A stretch of 21,472 bases of DNA from Scatomorpha gallistercoris (GCA_018713005.1 DVFX01000103.1:1-21472), one strand, 5' to 3'; shown: positions 5,984-13,769, numbered from the stretch's first letter. The notes: a model not told the origin generated them from the sequence alone. A program made the numbers and translations.

Positions 5984-7423
5984 TCACTGCCCAGTGTAGT
6001 CCTGTGTGGCGGTGAAAGCCTGGAAGGCGTCGTAACTGCTGAAGAACTCGTGCTGCCCTGTCTCGGTGTTCAGCGCATAGTACAGGTAGTCCGTACTTGC
6101 CGGCTGCAGCGCTGCGTTCAAGCTCGCAAGGCCGGGGTTGCATATAGGCCCGGCAGGCAGGCCGGTGTTCAGATAGGTGTTGTACGGGCTGTCCACCTGC
6201 AAATCCTCCTCGGTGAGGAAATCCTTGTGCTCGCCCAGCGCGTACATTACAGTGGCGTCTATCTGCAGCGGCATATTCGCGGCGAGACGGTTGTAGATAA
6301 CGGAGGCAATCTGGGCCCTCTCGTCGTCGTTCGCAGCCTCGGCCTCAATCATGGAGGCAATTATCACGGCCTGATGCAGCGTGATGTTCAGCGATTCGGC
6401 CTGGGCATACATGTCGGCGGTGAGCTTGCCGTGGAAGTTCAGCAGGAAGCGGTTTATTGCGTTGGAGGCCTGCTCGCCCTGATAGAACTCGTAGGTGTCC
6501 GGGAACAGGTATCCCTCGAGCCTGCTCGCGTCGCCGGGAGTCGCCCACTCCAGGAAGGAGTAGTTGTAGGAATATTCCGCTGCCGCCTCGTAAAGCTCCT
6601 CGACAGAGCAAATTCCGTTTTCCTCAAGTCTCTCAAAGATTTCCTGCATCGTGAAGCCCTCGGGGAAGGTCACGGTCGTAGTAGCCATGCTGGCCGTACC
6701 AGTCTGCATATTGGATACAAGGGCGTTGTAGTCCAGCCTGGTATTCAGGGTATAAGTACCCGGGTCTACCTCGTTCTCGGCCCCGGAGAAGGAACAAAAG
6801 AGCTTAAAAAGCCATTTGTACTCTATCAGGCCGGCCTCCTTGAGGGCTTCGGCCACATAGTCCATATCTGCATAGGAGACCGTCTCCGTTTGAAAAGTAC
6901 CGTCCGACTGCTCGACCTCTTCCTCCCTGTACTCAAATATATCCTCAGGCAGGGTAATGGTGCTCGTCATTTCCTCTTTGTTCAAAGCCAGAACATCCAC
7001 TGCGGCCATCCAAGCACAGCAGGCAAGTACTATTGACAAACTGACGCAGAAAACAAAGTACATCATGCCGCCGAGACAGCCTAGCTTTCCGTCCCGCCTT
7101 TTGCGTATCGGCATGAAGTCGCGCTCAGTCAGCTCCTCATCCTCGTCCTCGGGTACACCGTCCACATCCCCGGAGTGCTTCTCCGGGTCATAGAGCATGC
7201 CGTCAAGCTTCTCAAGCAGCTTGCGCCCCCGGCTCTCGACAGTCTCCTCTTCCTCCTGTTGAAAGTCTTTGCCCTCTTCTTCAGGCTCAGCGGCGCCAGG
7301 CTCCTGCTTCAAGTCTGAAGTATCCAGGGACGGGACGACAACCGTATCGTCTGTCAGCGAAGCTTCATGACGTTTCTTTCCGTCGGAGAAAATTTCATTG
7401 AACTTGTCCTGATTATTTTCCAT
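5984..7423 (-). CDS. mltG: Endolytic transglycosylase MltG (YceG-like)
   Basis: Membrane-anchored lytic transglycosylase that cleaves nascent peptidoglycan strands and is thought to set glycan length. 479 residues from the ATG at 7423 (AGGAG upstream). Residues 1-115 form a highly acidic cytoplasmic tail, a transmembrane helix spans about 116-147, a LysM-like domain covers about 155-245 (DPGTYTLN), and the YceG catalytic domain covers about 250-479. The catalytic glutamate is in IIASMIEAEA (Glu360), followed by RAQIASVIYNRL and LPAGPICNPG, all family hallmarks. The acidic tail is longer than in E. coli MltG (about 340 residues total), a pattern I associate with Gram-positive members. It is transcribed alone. 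A CATACTAT element occurs 40 bases upstream. Confidence 0.93.
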   Translation of the reverse strand: MENNQDKFNEIFSDGKKRHEASLTDDTVVVPSLDTSDLKQEPGAAEPEEEGKDFQQEEEETVESRGRKLLEKLDGMLYDPEKHSGDVDGVPEDEDEELTERDFMPIRKRRDGKLGCLGGMMYFVFCVSLSIVLACCAWMAAVDVLALNKEEMTSTITLPEDIFEYREEEVEQSDGTFQTETVSYADMDYVAEALKEAGLIEYKWLFKLFCSFSGAENEVDPGTYTLNTRLDYNALVSNMQTGTASMATTTVTFPEGFTMQEIFERLEENGICSVEELYEAAAEYSYNYSFLEWATPGDASRLEGYLFPDTYEFYQGEQASNAINRFLLNFHGKLTADMYAQAESLNITLHQAVIIASMIEAEAANDDERAQIASVIYNRLAANMPLQIDATVMYALGEHKDFLTEEDLQVDSPYNTYLNTGLPAGPICNPGLASLNAALQPASTDYLYYALNTETGQHEFFSSYDAFQAFTATQDYTGQ

Positions 7424-7586
7424 TCGCGGGTCTCCTGAAGTAACGAGTTTGCCCCAAGGGGCATAGTATGGCTCAGACGGCGGGAAAACCTCGCCGCTAT
7501 ATACGGCCTGACAACTGTTCGCCGCGCCCTCCGCGCGGGGCCCGGCCAAAGCAAACTATCACATAGCGCGGAGAAAGGGTTATAAA

Positions 7587-7736
7587 ATGTTCTGCGGAAA
7601 CAATAACGGCGGCTGCTTCTGGATTATAATCATCCTTCTGCTCTTCTTCATGTGCGGAGGCTGCGGCAACAGCTGCTCTTCCAGCTGCTGCAACAACAAC
7701 AGCTGCTGCGACAACAGCTGCAACACCTGCTGCTGA
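7587..7736 (+). CDS. 49-residue cysteine-rich small membrane-type protein
   Basis: ATG at 7587 with GAGAAAGGG seven bases upstream, stop TGA at 7734-7736, then an intrinsic terminator. The product has 12 cysteines in 49 residues. It starts MFCGNNNGGC, continues with a hydrophobic stretch (FWIIIILLLFFM, residues 11-22), and ends in repeated Cys/Asn/Ser motifs (NSC, SSSCC, NNNSCC, DNSCNTCC). The hydrophobic core could span or insert in a membrane; the tail could bind metal or form disulfides. The pattern recalls small Cys-rich sporulation or envelope proteins of Firmicutes, but I cannot name a family. It faces the MTHFS gene and diverges from mltG. Promoter not identified. Translation is supported by ribosome site, composition and dedicated terminator, not by homology. 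Confidence 0.75.
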   Translation: MFCGNNNGGCFWIIIILLLFFMCGGCGNSCSSSCCNNNSCCDNSCNTCC

Positions 7737-7746
7737 ATTTGCCGCC

Positions 7747-7777
7747 AACGGGGCCCTAACGGGCCCTGTTTTATTTT
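7747..7777 (+). terminator. Intrinsic terminator after the small Cys-rich gene
   Basis: Arms AACGGGGCCC and GGGCCCTGTT (one G-U pair) with loop TAAC, followed by TTATTTT. The U-run overlaps the last codon and stop of the convergent MTHFS gene, so the two 3' ends share this site. Confidence 0.8.
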
Positions 7778-8340
7778 GCCTTGCGAGTGCGGATTATTTC
7801 CTTTTCTGTTATGACGATATCAACAGCCATATCGTTCCACTCTGTAGGAACTTTTTCCTGCAGCAGCTCTGCGCGGCAGAGGCACACAGCGCTCACATCC
7901 GGGTGTGCGGCCAGGAACCTGTCGTAGTACCCCCCGCCCTGCCCCAGCCTCATGCCGCTGCTGTCGCAGCACACGGCTGGTACAATTACTATGTCGCCGG
8001 GTTTCGGTATAATCGCCGGCGCGCCGGGTTCAGGCTCCGGTATGCCGTAGAGCGCCTTGTGAAGCCCGTATTCGCAGGAGGCGAAGTCCATGGCTCCGCC
8101 GGGCCTTGAACGCGGCAGGGCCACGGTCTTGCCCACAGCAAGGGCTCTGTCTATTATACCCCTGGTCGCGCATTCGCGCCCCATCGCATGGTAGGCAAAC
8201 ACCGTACAGGCGCAGAGGAACTCCGGCAGAGCCAGGACATTCTCCATTATCCCCTCGTCACTGCGGCGAATATACTCCGCGTCCAGGGCTTTAATCCTCC
8301 CGCGTATTTTGGCGCGGAATTGGGCTTTAGATAACTTCAC
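7771..8340 (-). CDS. 5-formyltetrahydrofolate cyclo-ligase (MTHFS)
   Basis: Converts 5-formyl-THF to 5,10-methenyl-THF using ATP, in one-carbon metabolism. 189 residues, normal for the family. The C-terminal signature GQGGGYYDRFL is diagnostic, and YHAMGRECATRGII plus GKTVALPRSRP form the folate/ATP pocket region. Two in-frame GTG starts exist at 8346 and 8340. I prefer 8340 because GGAG lies at proper spacing from it and overlaps the other. It is the last gene of the sirtuin-tagA-tmk operon, about 13 bases after tmk. Its 3' end overlaps the terminator of the opposing small gene. Confidence 0.93.
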   Translation of the reverse strand: MKLSKAQFRAKIRGRIKALDAEYIRRSDEGIMENVLALPEFLCACTVFAYHAMGRECATRGIIDRALAVGKTVALPRSRPGGAMDFASCEYGLHKALYGIPEPEPGAPAIIPKPGDIVIVPAVCCDSSGMRLGQGGGYYDRFLAAHPDVSAVCLCRAELLQEKVPTEWNDMAVDIVITEKEIIRTRKAK

Positions 8341-8353
8341 TTTCACTCCGCAG

Positions 8354-9016
8354 TCACAGCAGCTCTTTGACGATGCTGAATATCTCCTCGTGTTTTTCGT
8401 CTACAGCGCGTTCGACCCCGTCCTTTTTGAAGTCTACGGTGCGCCAGCCGTAATGCGCGGCGGCGCGGTGCGCCGTGTCCAGGCAGTGCTGAAGGTACTC
8501 GACGTCGCGCTCGTGTATGTCTCCGTCCCTGCCGGTCTTTTGCTGGCGGTGCTTCATGCGCGCCATGCTGGTCTCTACGTCCACGTCCAGATATATGACC
8601 ATGTCCGGCCTCGGCAAGCCGAGCTTGACGTATTCCAAATCGTACAGCCAGTCGAAGAACGCGGGCTGCTCGTCCGCACCCAGCTTTGCGCCCTGGTGCA
8701 CAGCGTTGGACGTCGTGAACCTGTCGGAGAGCACAAGGCCGCCCTGCTCATAGTATTCTTTCCAGTCCGTCATATATGAGGCGTAACGGTCGACGGCGTA
8801 AAAAATGCTCGCCGCAAACGCGTTCACATCCTCCGGCTTCTCCCCGAACTGACCTCCGAGATACATGCGTATCAGCGCGCTCGACTCCTGGTCATACCGG
8901 GGAAATACTATGCTGTGATACTTTATGCCCTCGCGCTCAAAACGGGAAACAAGCCTGCGGTACTGCGCACTCTTCCCGGAGCCGTCAATACCCTCAAGCA
9001 CAACAAGCTTGCCCAT
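8354..9016 (-). CDS. tmk: Thymidylate kinase
   Basis: Phosphorylates dTMP to dTDP. 220 residues. The Walker A loop is EGIDGSGKS (residues 8-16), the DRF nucleotide motif SDRFTTSN is at 97-104, and the lid region RQQKTGRDGDIHE is at 157-169. The true start is the ATG at 9016, with AAGGAG nine bases upstream; it overlaps the preceding stop as TGATG, so it is coupled to the TagA-type gene. The sequence is closer to the longer Tmk subtype (HSIVFPRYDQESSALIRMYLGG) found in many Clostridia than to E. coli Tmk. No anomaly seen. Confidence 0.95.
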   Translation of the reverse strand: MGKLVVLEGIDGSGKSAQYRRLVSRFEREGIKYHSIVFPRYDQESSALIRMYLGGQFGEKPEDVNAFAASIFYAVDRYASYMTDWKEYYEQGGLVLSDRFTTSNAVHQGAKLGADEQPAFFDWLYDLEYVKLGLPRPDMVIYLDVDVETSMARMKHRQQKTGRDGDIHERDVEYLQHCLDTAHRAAAHYGWRTVDFKKDGVERAVDEKHEEIFSIVKELL

Positions 9017-9741
9017 CAACGCTTTCTCCTTCCTTCCGAAGCGGCTTCGACGACGAAGAGGGGCAGCTTTGCAATGCGCCCTATACGCTTCGGCTCTTTA
9101 ATAACGCGGTAAAGCCACTCCAGGCCGAGCTTGCGCCAGGCCTCCGGAGCGCGCTGTACGTTCCCGGCCAGCACGTCAAGGCTTCCGCCCAGGCCTGCCA
9201 TCAGCCCGCAGCTGAGCCTTCCCGCGTTCGACGCCATCCAGTTCTCCTGCTTTGGCGAGCCGAGGCAGACCATAAGCAAATCCGGATTGGAGGCGTTTAT
9301 CTTCTCAATTACCGGCTTGTCGTCGGTGAAATACCCGTCCGACGTCCCTGCTATGACGACGCCGGGGTACATGTCCGTCAGCTTCGCCGCCGCAGTCTCG
9401 GCCACGCCGGGCTTGGCTCCGAAGAGATAGACGCTCCCGCCCTTTCCGGCCAGGCGGGATATGACGTTTTGTGCGAAGTCTATGCCGGGTACACGGGACT
9501 TGAGCGGCGTTTTCAGCATGGACGCGGCCTTTGTCACACCCACGCCGTCGGCCAGCACCATATCCGCGCCTTCGAGGGCGGAGCGCAGTGAGGCGTCCTT
9601 CTTCGCAGCCATAACTATTTCGGGGTTCGGGGTACACACATATCGCGCTGCGTGTTCCTCCATGAGTTTCAGCGCGGATTCAACCGCCTCATCCATCGTG
9701 AGGTTGTCGAAGCCCACGCCGAGCACGTCTATTCGGCTCAT
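9016..9741 (-). CDS. tagA: WecG/TagA/CpsF-type glycosyltransferase (GT26)
   Basis: Predicted to add N-acetylmannosamine to undecaprenyl-PP-GlcNAc, the committed step of the wall teichoic acid linkage unit, at the cytoplasmic membrane face. 241 residues, usual length. Motifs in order: RYVCTPNPEIVMAA (33-46), ADGVGV with the catalytic Asp65 known in TagA, VYLFGAKPGVAETAA, DLLMVCLGSPKQENW and the family block GLGGSLDVLAGNVQRAPEAW. The start is the ATG at 9741, overlapping the sirtuin stop by four bases (ATGA); the much longer open reading upstream is antisense-like arginine-rich noise. No other teichoic acid genes are in the window, so substrate assignment follows the family only. Confidence 0.9.
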   Translation of the reverse strand: MSRIDVLGVGFDNLTMDEAVESALKLMEEHAARYVCTPNPEIVMAAKKDASLRSALEGADMVLADGVGVTKAASMLKTPLKSRVPGIDFAQNVISRLAGKGGSVYLFGAKPGVAETAAAKLTDMYPGVVIAGTSDGYFTDDKPVIEKINASNPDLLMVCLGSPKQENWMASNAGRLSCGLMAGLGGSLDVLAGNVQRAPEAWRKLGLEWLYRVIKEPKRIGRIAKLPLFVVEAASEGRRKR

Positions 9742-10457
9742 ACCTGCGAAAACACCTCGCCTATCTTCTCGTGAATGACCAGGTTCGCGTACCTGTCGTA
9801 GGACGTCTCCGAGAGGTTTACCAGCGCAAGCTTGTTCCCCTCGTAGTAGTTTATGAGCCCTGCCGCCGGATAGACGCCCAGCGATGTGCCGCCTACGATG
9901 AGCACATCCGCGTTGCGGATATACCTGACCGCGCGCGTGAGGACATCCTCGTCGAGCATCTCCTCGTAGAGCACTATGTCCGGGCGGATTACACCGCCGC
10001 ACTTCGGACAGCGCGGCACGCCCCGGCAGTGGTTCATCTTGTAAGCGTCATACGGCGCGCGGCACTTCGTGCAGTAGGCGCGCAGTATGCTGCCGTGCAG
10101 CTCAAGCACGTTTTTGCTGCCCGCGTCCTGATGCAGGCCGTCAATATTCTGCGTGATTACGGCCTTAAGTTTTCCCTCTCGCTCGAGCTCAGCCAGGCGC
10201 AGATGGGCCCTGTTGGGCTTTGCTCCGTCCACTACGAGCTTGGCGTGGTGGAATCGGTAATACTCCTCCGGGCTGCGCTCAAAGAACGTGGCGGAGAGTA
10301 TCGTCTCCGGCGGATAGTCCCACTGCTGATTGTACAGCCCGTCGACACTGCGGAAATCGGGTATGCCGCTCTCAGTGGATACGCCCGCCCCGCCGAAAAA
10401 CACTATATTGTCACTGGCGGCTATCCAGTCGCGCAGAGTTTTTACTTTGTCGTCCAT
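9738..10457 (-). CDS. cobB: Sirtuin, NAD-dependent protein deacylase
   Basis: Removes acyl groups from lysine using NAD. 239 residues. The NAD-binding FFGGAGVSTESGIPDFRS motif is at 20-37, TQNIDGLHQDAG at 102-113 and the catalytic His121 in ELHG. A structural zinc site is formed by Cys129/Cys132 (CTKC) and Cys150/Cys153 (CPKC), followed by RPDIVLYEEML and VGGTSLGVYPAAGL. The start at 10457 has GGAGGG eight bases upstream. The open frame continues upstream without a stop into the gap and across guaB, but only as an artefact of high GC. First gene of an operon with tagA, tmk and MTHFS. Its acylated target is not indicated. Confidence 0.95.
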   Translation of the reverse strand: MDDKVKTLRDWIAASDNIVFFGGAGVSTESGIPDFRSVDGLYNQQWDYPPETILSATFFERSPEEYYRFHHAKLVVDGAKPNRAHLRLAELEREGKLKAVITQNIDGLHQDAGSKNVLELHGSILRAYCTKCRAPYDAYKMNHCRGVPRCPKCGGVIRPDIVLYEEMLDEDVLTRAVRYIRNADVLIVGGTSLGVYPAAGLINYYEGNKLALVNLSETSYDRYANLVIHEKIGEVFSQV

Positions 10458-10756
10458 GCGAAATCCCTCCATAAAAGGCTCGCAGAATTTGCGACGTTGG
10501 CGCAAATATTGAATTTCCTTTTTCCACCGGCGCACACGCCGACGCGCGCTTTGAATCCGTTTTCCCCGTGGCTTTGCCTCGGGTCGCGCTCCGACGCGCT
10601 TATTATTGTAATCTATTTTTCCCGGCGGCGTGTACGTCGGGAAAAATACCCATTGCACGGCAAGTGTGTCCGTCAGCGCCGGAAGCCCGGCGCTGACGGA
10701 CGCGCGCAGCTCGTGCAGCAAAAGCCATTGTGCCGTAGGCACAGGGCAAATTGGCA
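10458..10756. repeat. Hairpin-rich intergenic region, possible dispersed repeat or structured RNA
   Basis: No gene is supported here. Several inverted repeats occur: TGTGCC/GGCACA (10729-10743); 14-bp perfect arms TCCGTCAGCGCCGG / CCGGCGCTGACGGA with a 4-base loop (10669-10700); 11-bp arms TATTTTTCCCG / CGGGAAAAATA (10614-10648); and ATTTGCG/CGCAAAT (10487-10507). None of the long stems is followed by a U-run. The minus strand has no stop in the sirtuin frame. This could be a multi-stem repeat element or a leader of the sirtuin operon. No clear promoter for that operon was found inside it. Confidence 0.45.
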
Positions 10757-10782
10757 CGAAAAGGGCGCTTGCGCCCTTTTCG
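10757..10782. terminator. guaB terminator
   Basis: Perfect 12-bp arms CGAAAAGGGCGC and GCGCCCTTTTCG with a 2-base spacer, 8 bases past the guaB stop. The run TTTT is inside the 3' arm. Confidence 0.75.
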
Positions 10783-10789
10783 GCCAGTT

Positions 10790-12274
10790 TTAATCCTGAT
10801 TGTGTGTGGAATAGTTGGGGGCTTCCTTGGTGATGTATATGTCGTGCGGGTGGCTCTCCTTGAGACCCGCGCCGGTGATGCGGATGAAGCGGGTCTTGGT
10901 ACGCAGGTCCTGGATGGTAGGCACGCCGCAGTAGCCCATGCCGGAGCGCAGGCCGCCCATCATCTGATAGATGGTGTCGCTGACGGCTCCCTTGTAAGGT
11001 ACGCGGCCCTCGACGCCCTCGGGGACGTACTTCTTGGTGCCGGACTGGAAGTAGCGGTCGCCGCTGCCCTTCTGCATTGCGCCGAGCGAGCCCATGCCGC
11101 GGTAGACCTTGAACTGACGGCCCTGGAATATCTCGCTCTCTCCGGGGCTCTCCTCGCAGCCGGCGAGCATGGAACCCATCATGACCACGCTGCCGCCGGC
11201 GGCGATGGCCTTGACGATGTCGCCGCTGTACTTGATGCCGCCGTCGGCGATGATGGGCACGCCGTACTTGTCGGCCATCTCGGCGGACTGCATGATGGCG
11301 GTTATCTGCGGTACGCCTATGCCGGACACGACGCGGGTGGTGCAGATGGAGCCGGGGCCTATGCCGACCTTGACGCAGTCGGCGCCGGCCTTTATGAGAG
11401 CCTCGGTGCCCTCGGCGGTGGCGACGTTGCCGGCAATCAGGCCGACGTCGGGGAAGTGCTCCTTGACCAGGCCGACGCAGCGCATTATGTTGGCGCTGTG
11501 GCCGTGGGCGCTGTCGAGCACCAGCGCGTCCGCACCGGCGGCGACCAGCGCGCCCGCGCGGTCGAGTATGTCGTTCGTCACGCCGATGGCCGCGGCGCAC
11601 AGCAGGCGGCCGTGCCTGTCCTTGGCGGAATTGGGGTACTTGACGACCTTTTCTATATCCTTGATAGTGATAAGACCCTTGAGATGGAACTCCTCGTCTA
11701 CGATGGGCAGCTTCTCGATCTTGTGGCGGCGCAGGATCTCCTTGGCCTCCTCAAGCGTGGTGCCCTCGCGGCCGGTGACCAGGTGCTCGCTGGTCATGAC
11801 GTCGCTTATCGGGCGGGACATATCCTCCTCGAACTTCATGTCGCGGTTGGTGATGATGCCTATGAGCTTTCCGGACTTGTCCACGATGGGCACGCCGGAG
11901 ATGCGGAACTTGCCCATGAGCGCGTCGGCCTCGCCCAGGGTGTTGTCCGGTCCGAGGTAGAACGGGTTGGTAATGACGCCGTTCTCGCTGCGCTTGACCA
12001 TGTCCACCTGCTCGGCCTGCATGTCTATGGGCATGCTCTTATGTATGACGCCGATGCCGCCCTCGCGGGCTATGGCGATGGCCATGCGGTACTCGGTGAC
12101 GGTATCCATGGCGGCGCTCATGATGGGTATGTTGAGCTTGATGTTCTTCGTGAGGTTGGTGGAAAGATCCACGTCCGGAGGGAGCACATTGCTCTCCGCC
12201 GGGACGAGCAGCACGTCGTCAAACGTCAGGCCCTCTCCCACGATGCGATTGTTGTAGCTGTTGGTTATGTCCAT
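10790..12274 (-). CDS. guaB: IMP dehydrogenase
   Basis: Oxidises IMP to XMP with NAD, the first committed step to GMP. 494 residues, normal length. The barrel starts with GLTFDDVLLVPAESNVLP. Two CBS domains occupy about 100-210 (SGVPIVD..., KLPIVDEE...). The catalytic loop GIGPGSICTTR contains Cys311, DGGIKYSGDI binds phosphate, YRGMGSLGAM is the flap start, and EGVEGRVPYKG follows. The ATG at 12274 is preceded by GGGGGTG. It is a single-gene unit with its own promoter and terminator. No guanine riboswitch is evident in the short leader. Confidence 0.98.
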   Translation of the reverse strand: MDITNSYNNRIVGEGLTFDDVLLVPAESNVLPPDVDLSTNLTKNIKLNIPIMSAAMDTVTEYRMAIAIAREGGIGVIHKSMPIDMQAEQVDMVKRSENGVITNPFYLGPDNTLGEADALMGKFRISGVPIVDKSGKLIGIITNRDMKFEEDMSRPISDVMTSEHLVTGREGTTLEEAKEILRRHKIEKLPIVDEEFHLKGLITIKDIEKVVKYPNSAKDRHGRLLCAAAIGVTNDILDRAGALVAAGADALVLDSAHGHSANIMRCVGLVKEHFPDVGLIAGNVATAEGTEALIKAGADCVKVGIGPGSICTTRVVSGIGVPQITAIMQSAEMADKYGVPIIADGGIKYSGDIVKAIAAGGSVVMMGSMLAGCEESPGESEIFQGRQFKVYRGMGSLGAMQKGSGDRYFQSGTKKYVPEGVEGRVPYKGAVSDTIYQMMGGLRSGMGYCGVPTIQDLRTKTRFIRITGAGLKESHPHDIYITKEAPNYSTHNQD

Positions 12275-12333
12275 ATGTCACGCACCCCCGTAAAAATTAT
12301 AGATAGTTCTTTCTCGCTGGGTCTATTCAGATT

Positions 12334-12361
12334 ATTTTATCATAGATGGCGGACAAGTCAA
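12334..12361 (-). promoter_or_regulatory. guaB promoter
   Basis: Minus strand TTGACT (12361-12356), 16-base spacer, TAAAAT (12339-12334). The leader to the ATG is about 53 bases. The -35 overlaps the last codons of the upstream DNA glycosylase gene. Confidence 0.6.
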
Positions 12362-13197
12362 TGTATATTGTGTGAACGCTCGTCCCTGCTCGTTTCGCGC
12401 GCATGGAAGAACATATACTGCTGGGCAAGTCCCGCGTAATCGCCCAGTGTGGCCGGGTCAAAGCCGGCCGGGAGGTTTTCCTTCAGCGCGCGCTTTATCC
12501 ACACGTCCACCGGGAAGGCGTCCATGCGGTGCAGTCCGAACAGCACCGCGCAGTTGGCGACCTTGTCTCCGACGCCGTTGAGGCTCTTGAGGTACTTCCG
12601 CGCCTCGTTCCCGTCGAGCGTGGCGGCGTACTCCAGGTCTATGTCGCCGGACGCCACGGCGCGGGCTGCATTGATTATGTACGCGGCGCGGTAGCCGGAG
12701 CGCAGCGGCGCAAGCTCAGGCTCCTCGAGCAGCGCCACACGGCTCGCCGTCGGGAAGGAGTATTTGACGCCCCAGGGCGTCTCCATGGCCTCGCCGAACA
12801 TGGCGCACAGCTTTTCGACGATGCTCTTTATGCGTGGGATATTGTTGCACTGCGAGATGATGAAAGAGCACAGCGCCTCCCACTTGTCCTGCCTGAGTAT
12901 GCGTATGCCCCTGCCGTACTCGGCGCACTCGGTGAGGTATTCGCCGAGCATCACGCTCTCGCGCGCTTTGACGTAGTCTGTGTCCATGTCCAGGTACTCG
13001 CGCCAGAAGCCGATGTCCTCCTCGTCGCACTCGATGACCGCCATGCCGCCGCGCGTGAAAACCCTGGCCGCCCGGCCTGAGGCCACGCCGACATAGCCGC
13101 CGTTTTCGTCTGCGTTCCAGCGGAAGCACTGGCCGCACTCGAAGGTCTTGTATGGTGAGAGCTCGCCCTCAGGGCAGAGTTCAAAGGTCATATACAT
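12358..13197 (-). CDS. 8-oxoguanine DNA glycosylase/AP lyase (OGG1-like)
   Basis: Base-excision repair enzyme. 279 residues with the two-part OGG layout: an N-terminal beta domain with FECGQCFRW (19-27), then the helix-hairpin-helix domain with LNGVGDKVANCAVLF (206-220). Lys212 is the predicted Schiff-base lysine and Asp231 in FPVDVWIKR the catalytic aspartate, matching human OGG1 Lys249 and Asp268. DNA-contacting QDKWEALCSFIISQCNNIPRI precedes it. The start is the ATG at 13197 (a second in-frame ATG is two codons in), with an AAGGCGGG site. It is upstream of guaB on the same strand but guaB has its own promoter. Often annotated loosely as DNA-3-methyladenine glycosylase 2; the active site favours OGG. 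Confidence 0.92.
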   Translation of the reverse strand: MYMTFELCPEGELSPYKTFECGQCFRWNADENGGYVGVASGRAARVFTRGGMAVIECDEEDIGFWREYLDMDTDYVKARESVMLGEYLTECAEYGRGIRILRQDKWEALCSFIISQCNNIPRIKSIVEKLCAMFGEAMETPWGVKYSFPTASRVALLEEPELAPLRSGYRAAYIINAARAVASGDIDLEYAATLDGNEARKYLKSLNGVGDKVANCAVLFGLHRMDAFPVDVWIKRALKENLPAGFDPATLGDYAGLAQQYMFFHARETSRDERSHNIH

Positions 13198-13220
13198 GAG
13201 ATCCCGCCTTTCGCGGGGCT

Positions 13221-13249
13221 ATTATATCAGATGTATTCAAACAGGGCAA
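13221..13249 (-). promoter_or_regulatory. Promoter of OGG-like gene
   Basis: Minus strand TTGCCC (13249-13244), 17-base spacer, TATAAT (13226-13221), 24 bases before the ATG. It overlaps the region used by the divergent GNAT promoter. Confidence 0.65.
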
Positions 13250-13253
13250 GCCG

Positions 13254-13262
13254 TGATATAAT
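13254..13262 (+). promoter_or_regulatory. Extended -10 promoter of GNAT gene
   Basis: TGA-TATAAT, an extended -10 element, 29 bases before the GNAT start. The -35 position holds only a weak TATTCA-like hexamer. Confidence 0.55.
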
Positions 13263-13291
13263 CGACTCAGCCACCGAACGGAGGAACAAAA

Positions 13292-13753
13292 ATGCGCACA
13301 TTTGACATAGCGGACATCCGCTCTCACCCCGAGCTCAAAGCCCAGGCCGCCGCCTGGTTCCACTCCAAGTGGGAGGTGCCCGAGGAGGAATACCTCGCCA
13401 GCATGGACGAGTGCATCGCCGGCGGCGCGAGCGTGCCGCAGTGGTACGTGGCGCTGGAGGACGGCGTGATAACAGGCGGCGTCGGGGTCATTGAAAACGA
13501 CTTCCACGTCCGGCGCGACCTCTCCCCCAACGTCTGCGCGCTGTATGTGGAGCCACGGCGGCGCGGTCTCGGCCTTGCGGGCGCGCTGCTGGAGCATGTC
13601 CGCCGCGACATGGCCGCGCTGGGCGTGGACACGCTGTACCTCATAACCGACCACGTCGGCTTCTATGAGCGCTACGGCTGGGAGTTCGTCACTATGGCCG
13701 AGTGCACTGACGGCTCGGCGCCCGCCAGGCTGTACGTCTCTCCCCGCGAATGA
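13292..13753 (+). CDS. GNAT-family N-acetyltransferase
   Basis: 153-residue acetyl-CoA-dependent transferase. The fold is recognisable from VALEDGVITGGVGVIEND (beta 2-3), the acetyl-CoA pyrophosphate loop VEPRRRGLGLAGALLEHV (about 86-103) with R-R-x-G-L-G/A pattern, and the C-terminal LYLITDHVGFYERYGWEFV, where the Tyr is the usual general acid position. The ATG has a GGAGG site 6-7 bases upstream. It is a single gene divergent from the OGG-like gene and closed by a terminator shared with the tRNA operon. The substrate is unknown. Confidence 0.93.
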   Translation: MRTFDIADIRSHPELKAQAAAWFHSKWEVPEEEYLASMDECIAGGASVPQWYVALEDGVITGGVGVIENDFHVRRDLSPNVCALYVEPRRRGLGLAGALLEHVRRDMAALGVDTLYLITDHVGFYERYGWEFVTMAECTDGSAPARLYVSPRE

Positions 13754-13769
13754 GCGGCGGAGAAAACAA

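Noticed and set aside
9738..11600. A 620-residue minus-strand frame joining an Arg-rich stretch across guaB to the sirtuin
   Set aside because: The N-terminal part is an alternate frame of guaB and the hairpin-rich gap. The sirtuin has its own ATG and GGAGGG site at 10457, so there is no fusion.
12275..12333. Possible guanine riboswitch before guaB
   Set aside because: The leader is only about 53 bases and shows no purine-riboswitch core or terminator.
10751..12439. A 562-residue plus-strand frame opposite guaB
   Set aside because: Exact antisense of guaB with high-GC codon bias; no homology-like motifs and no start signals.
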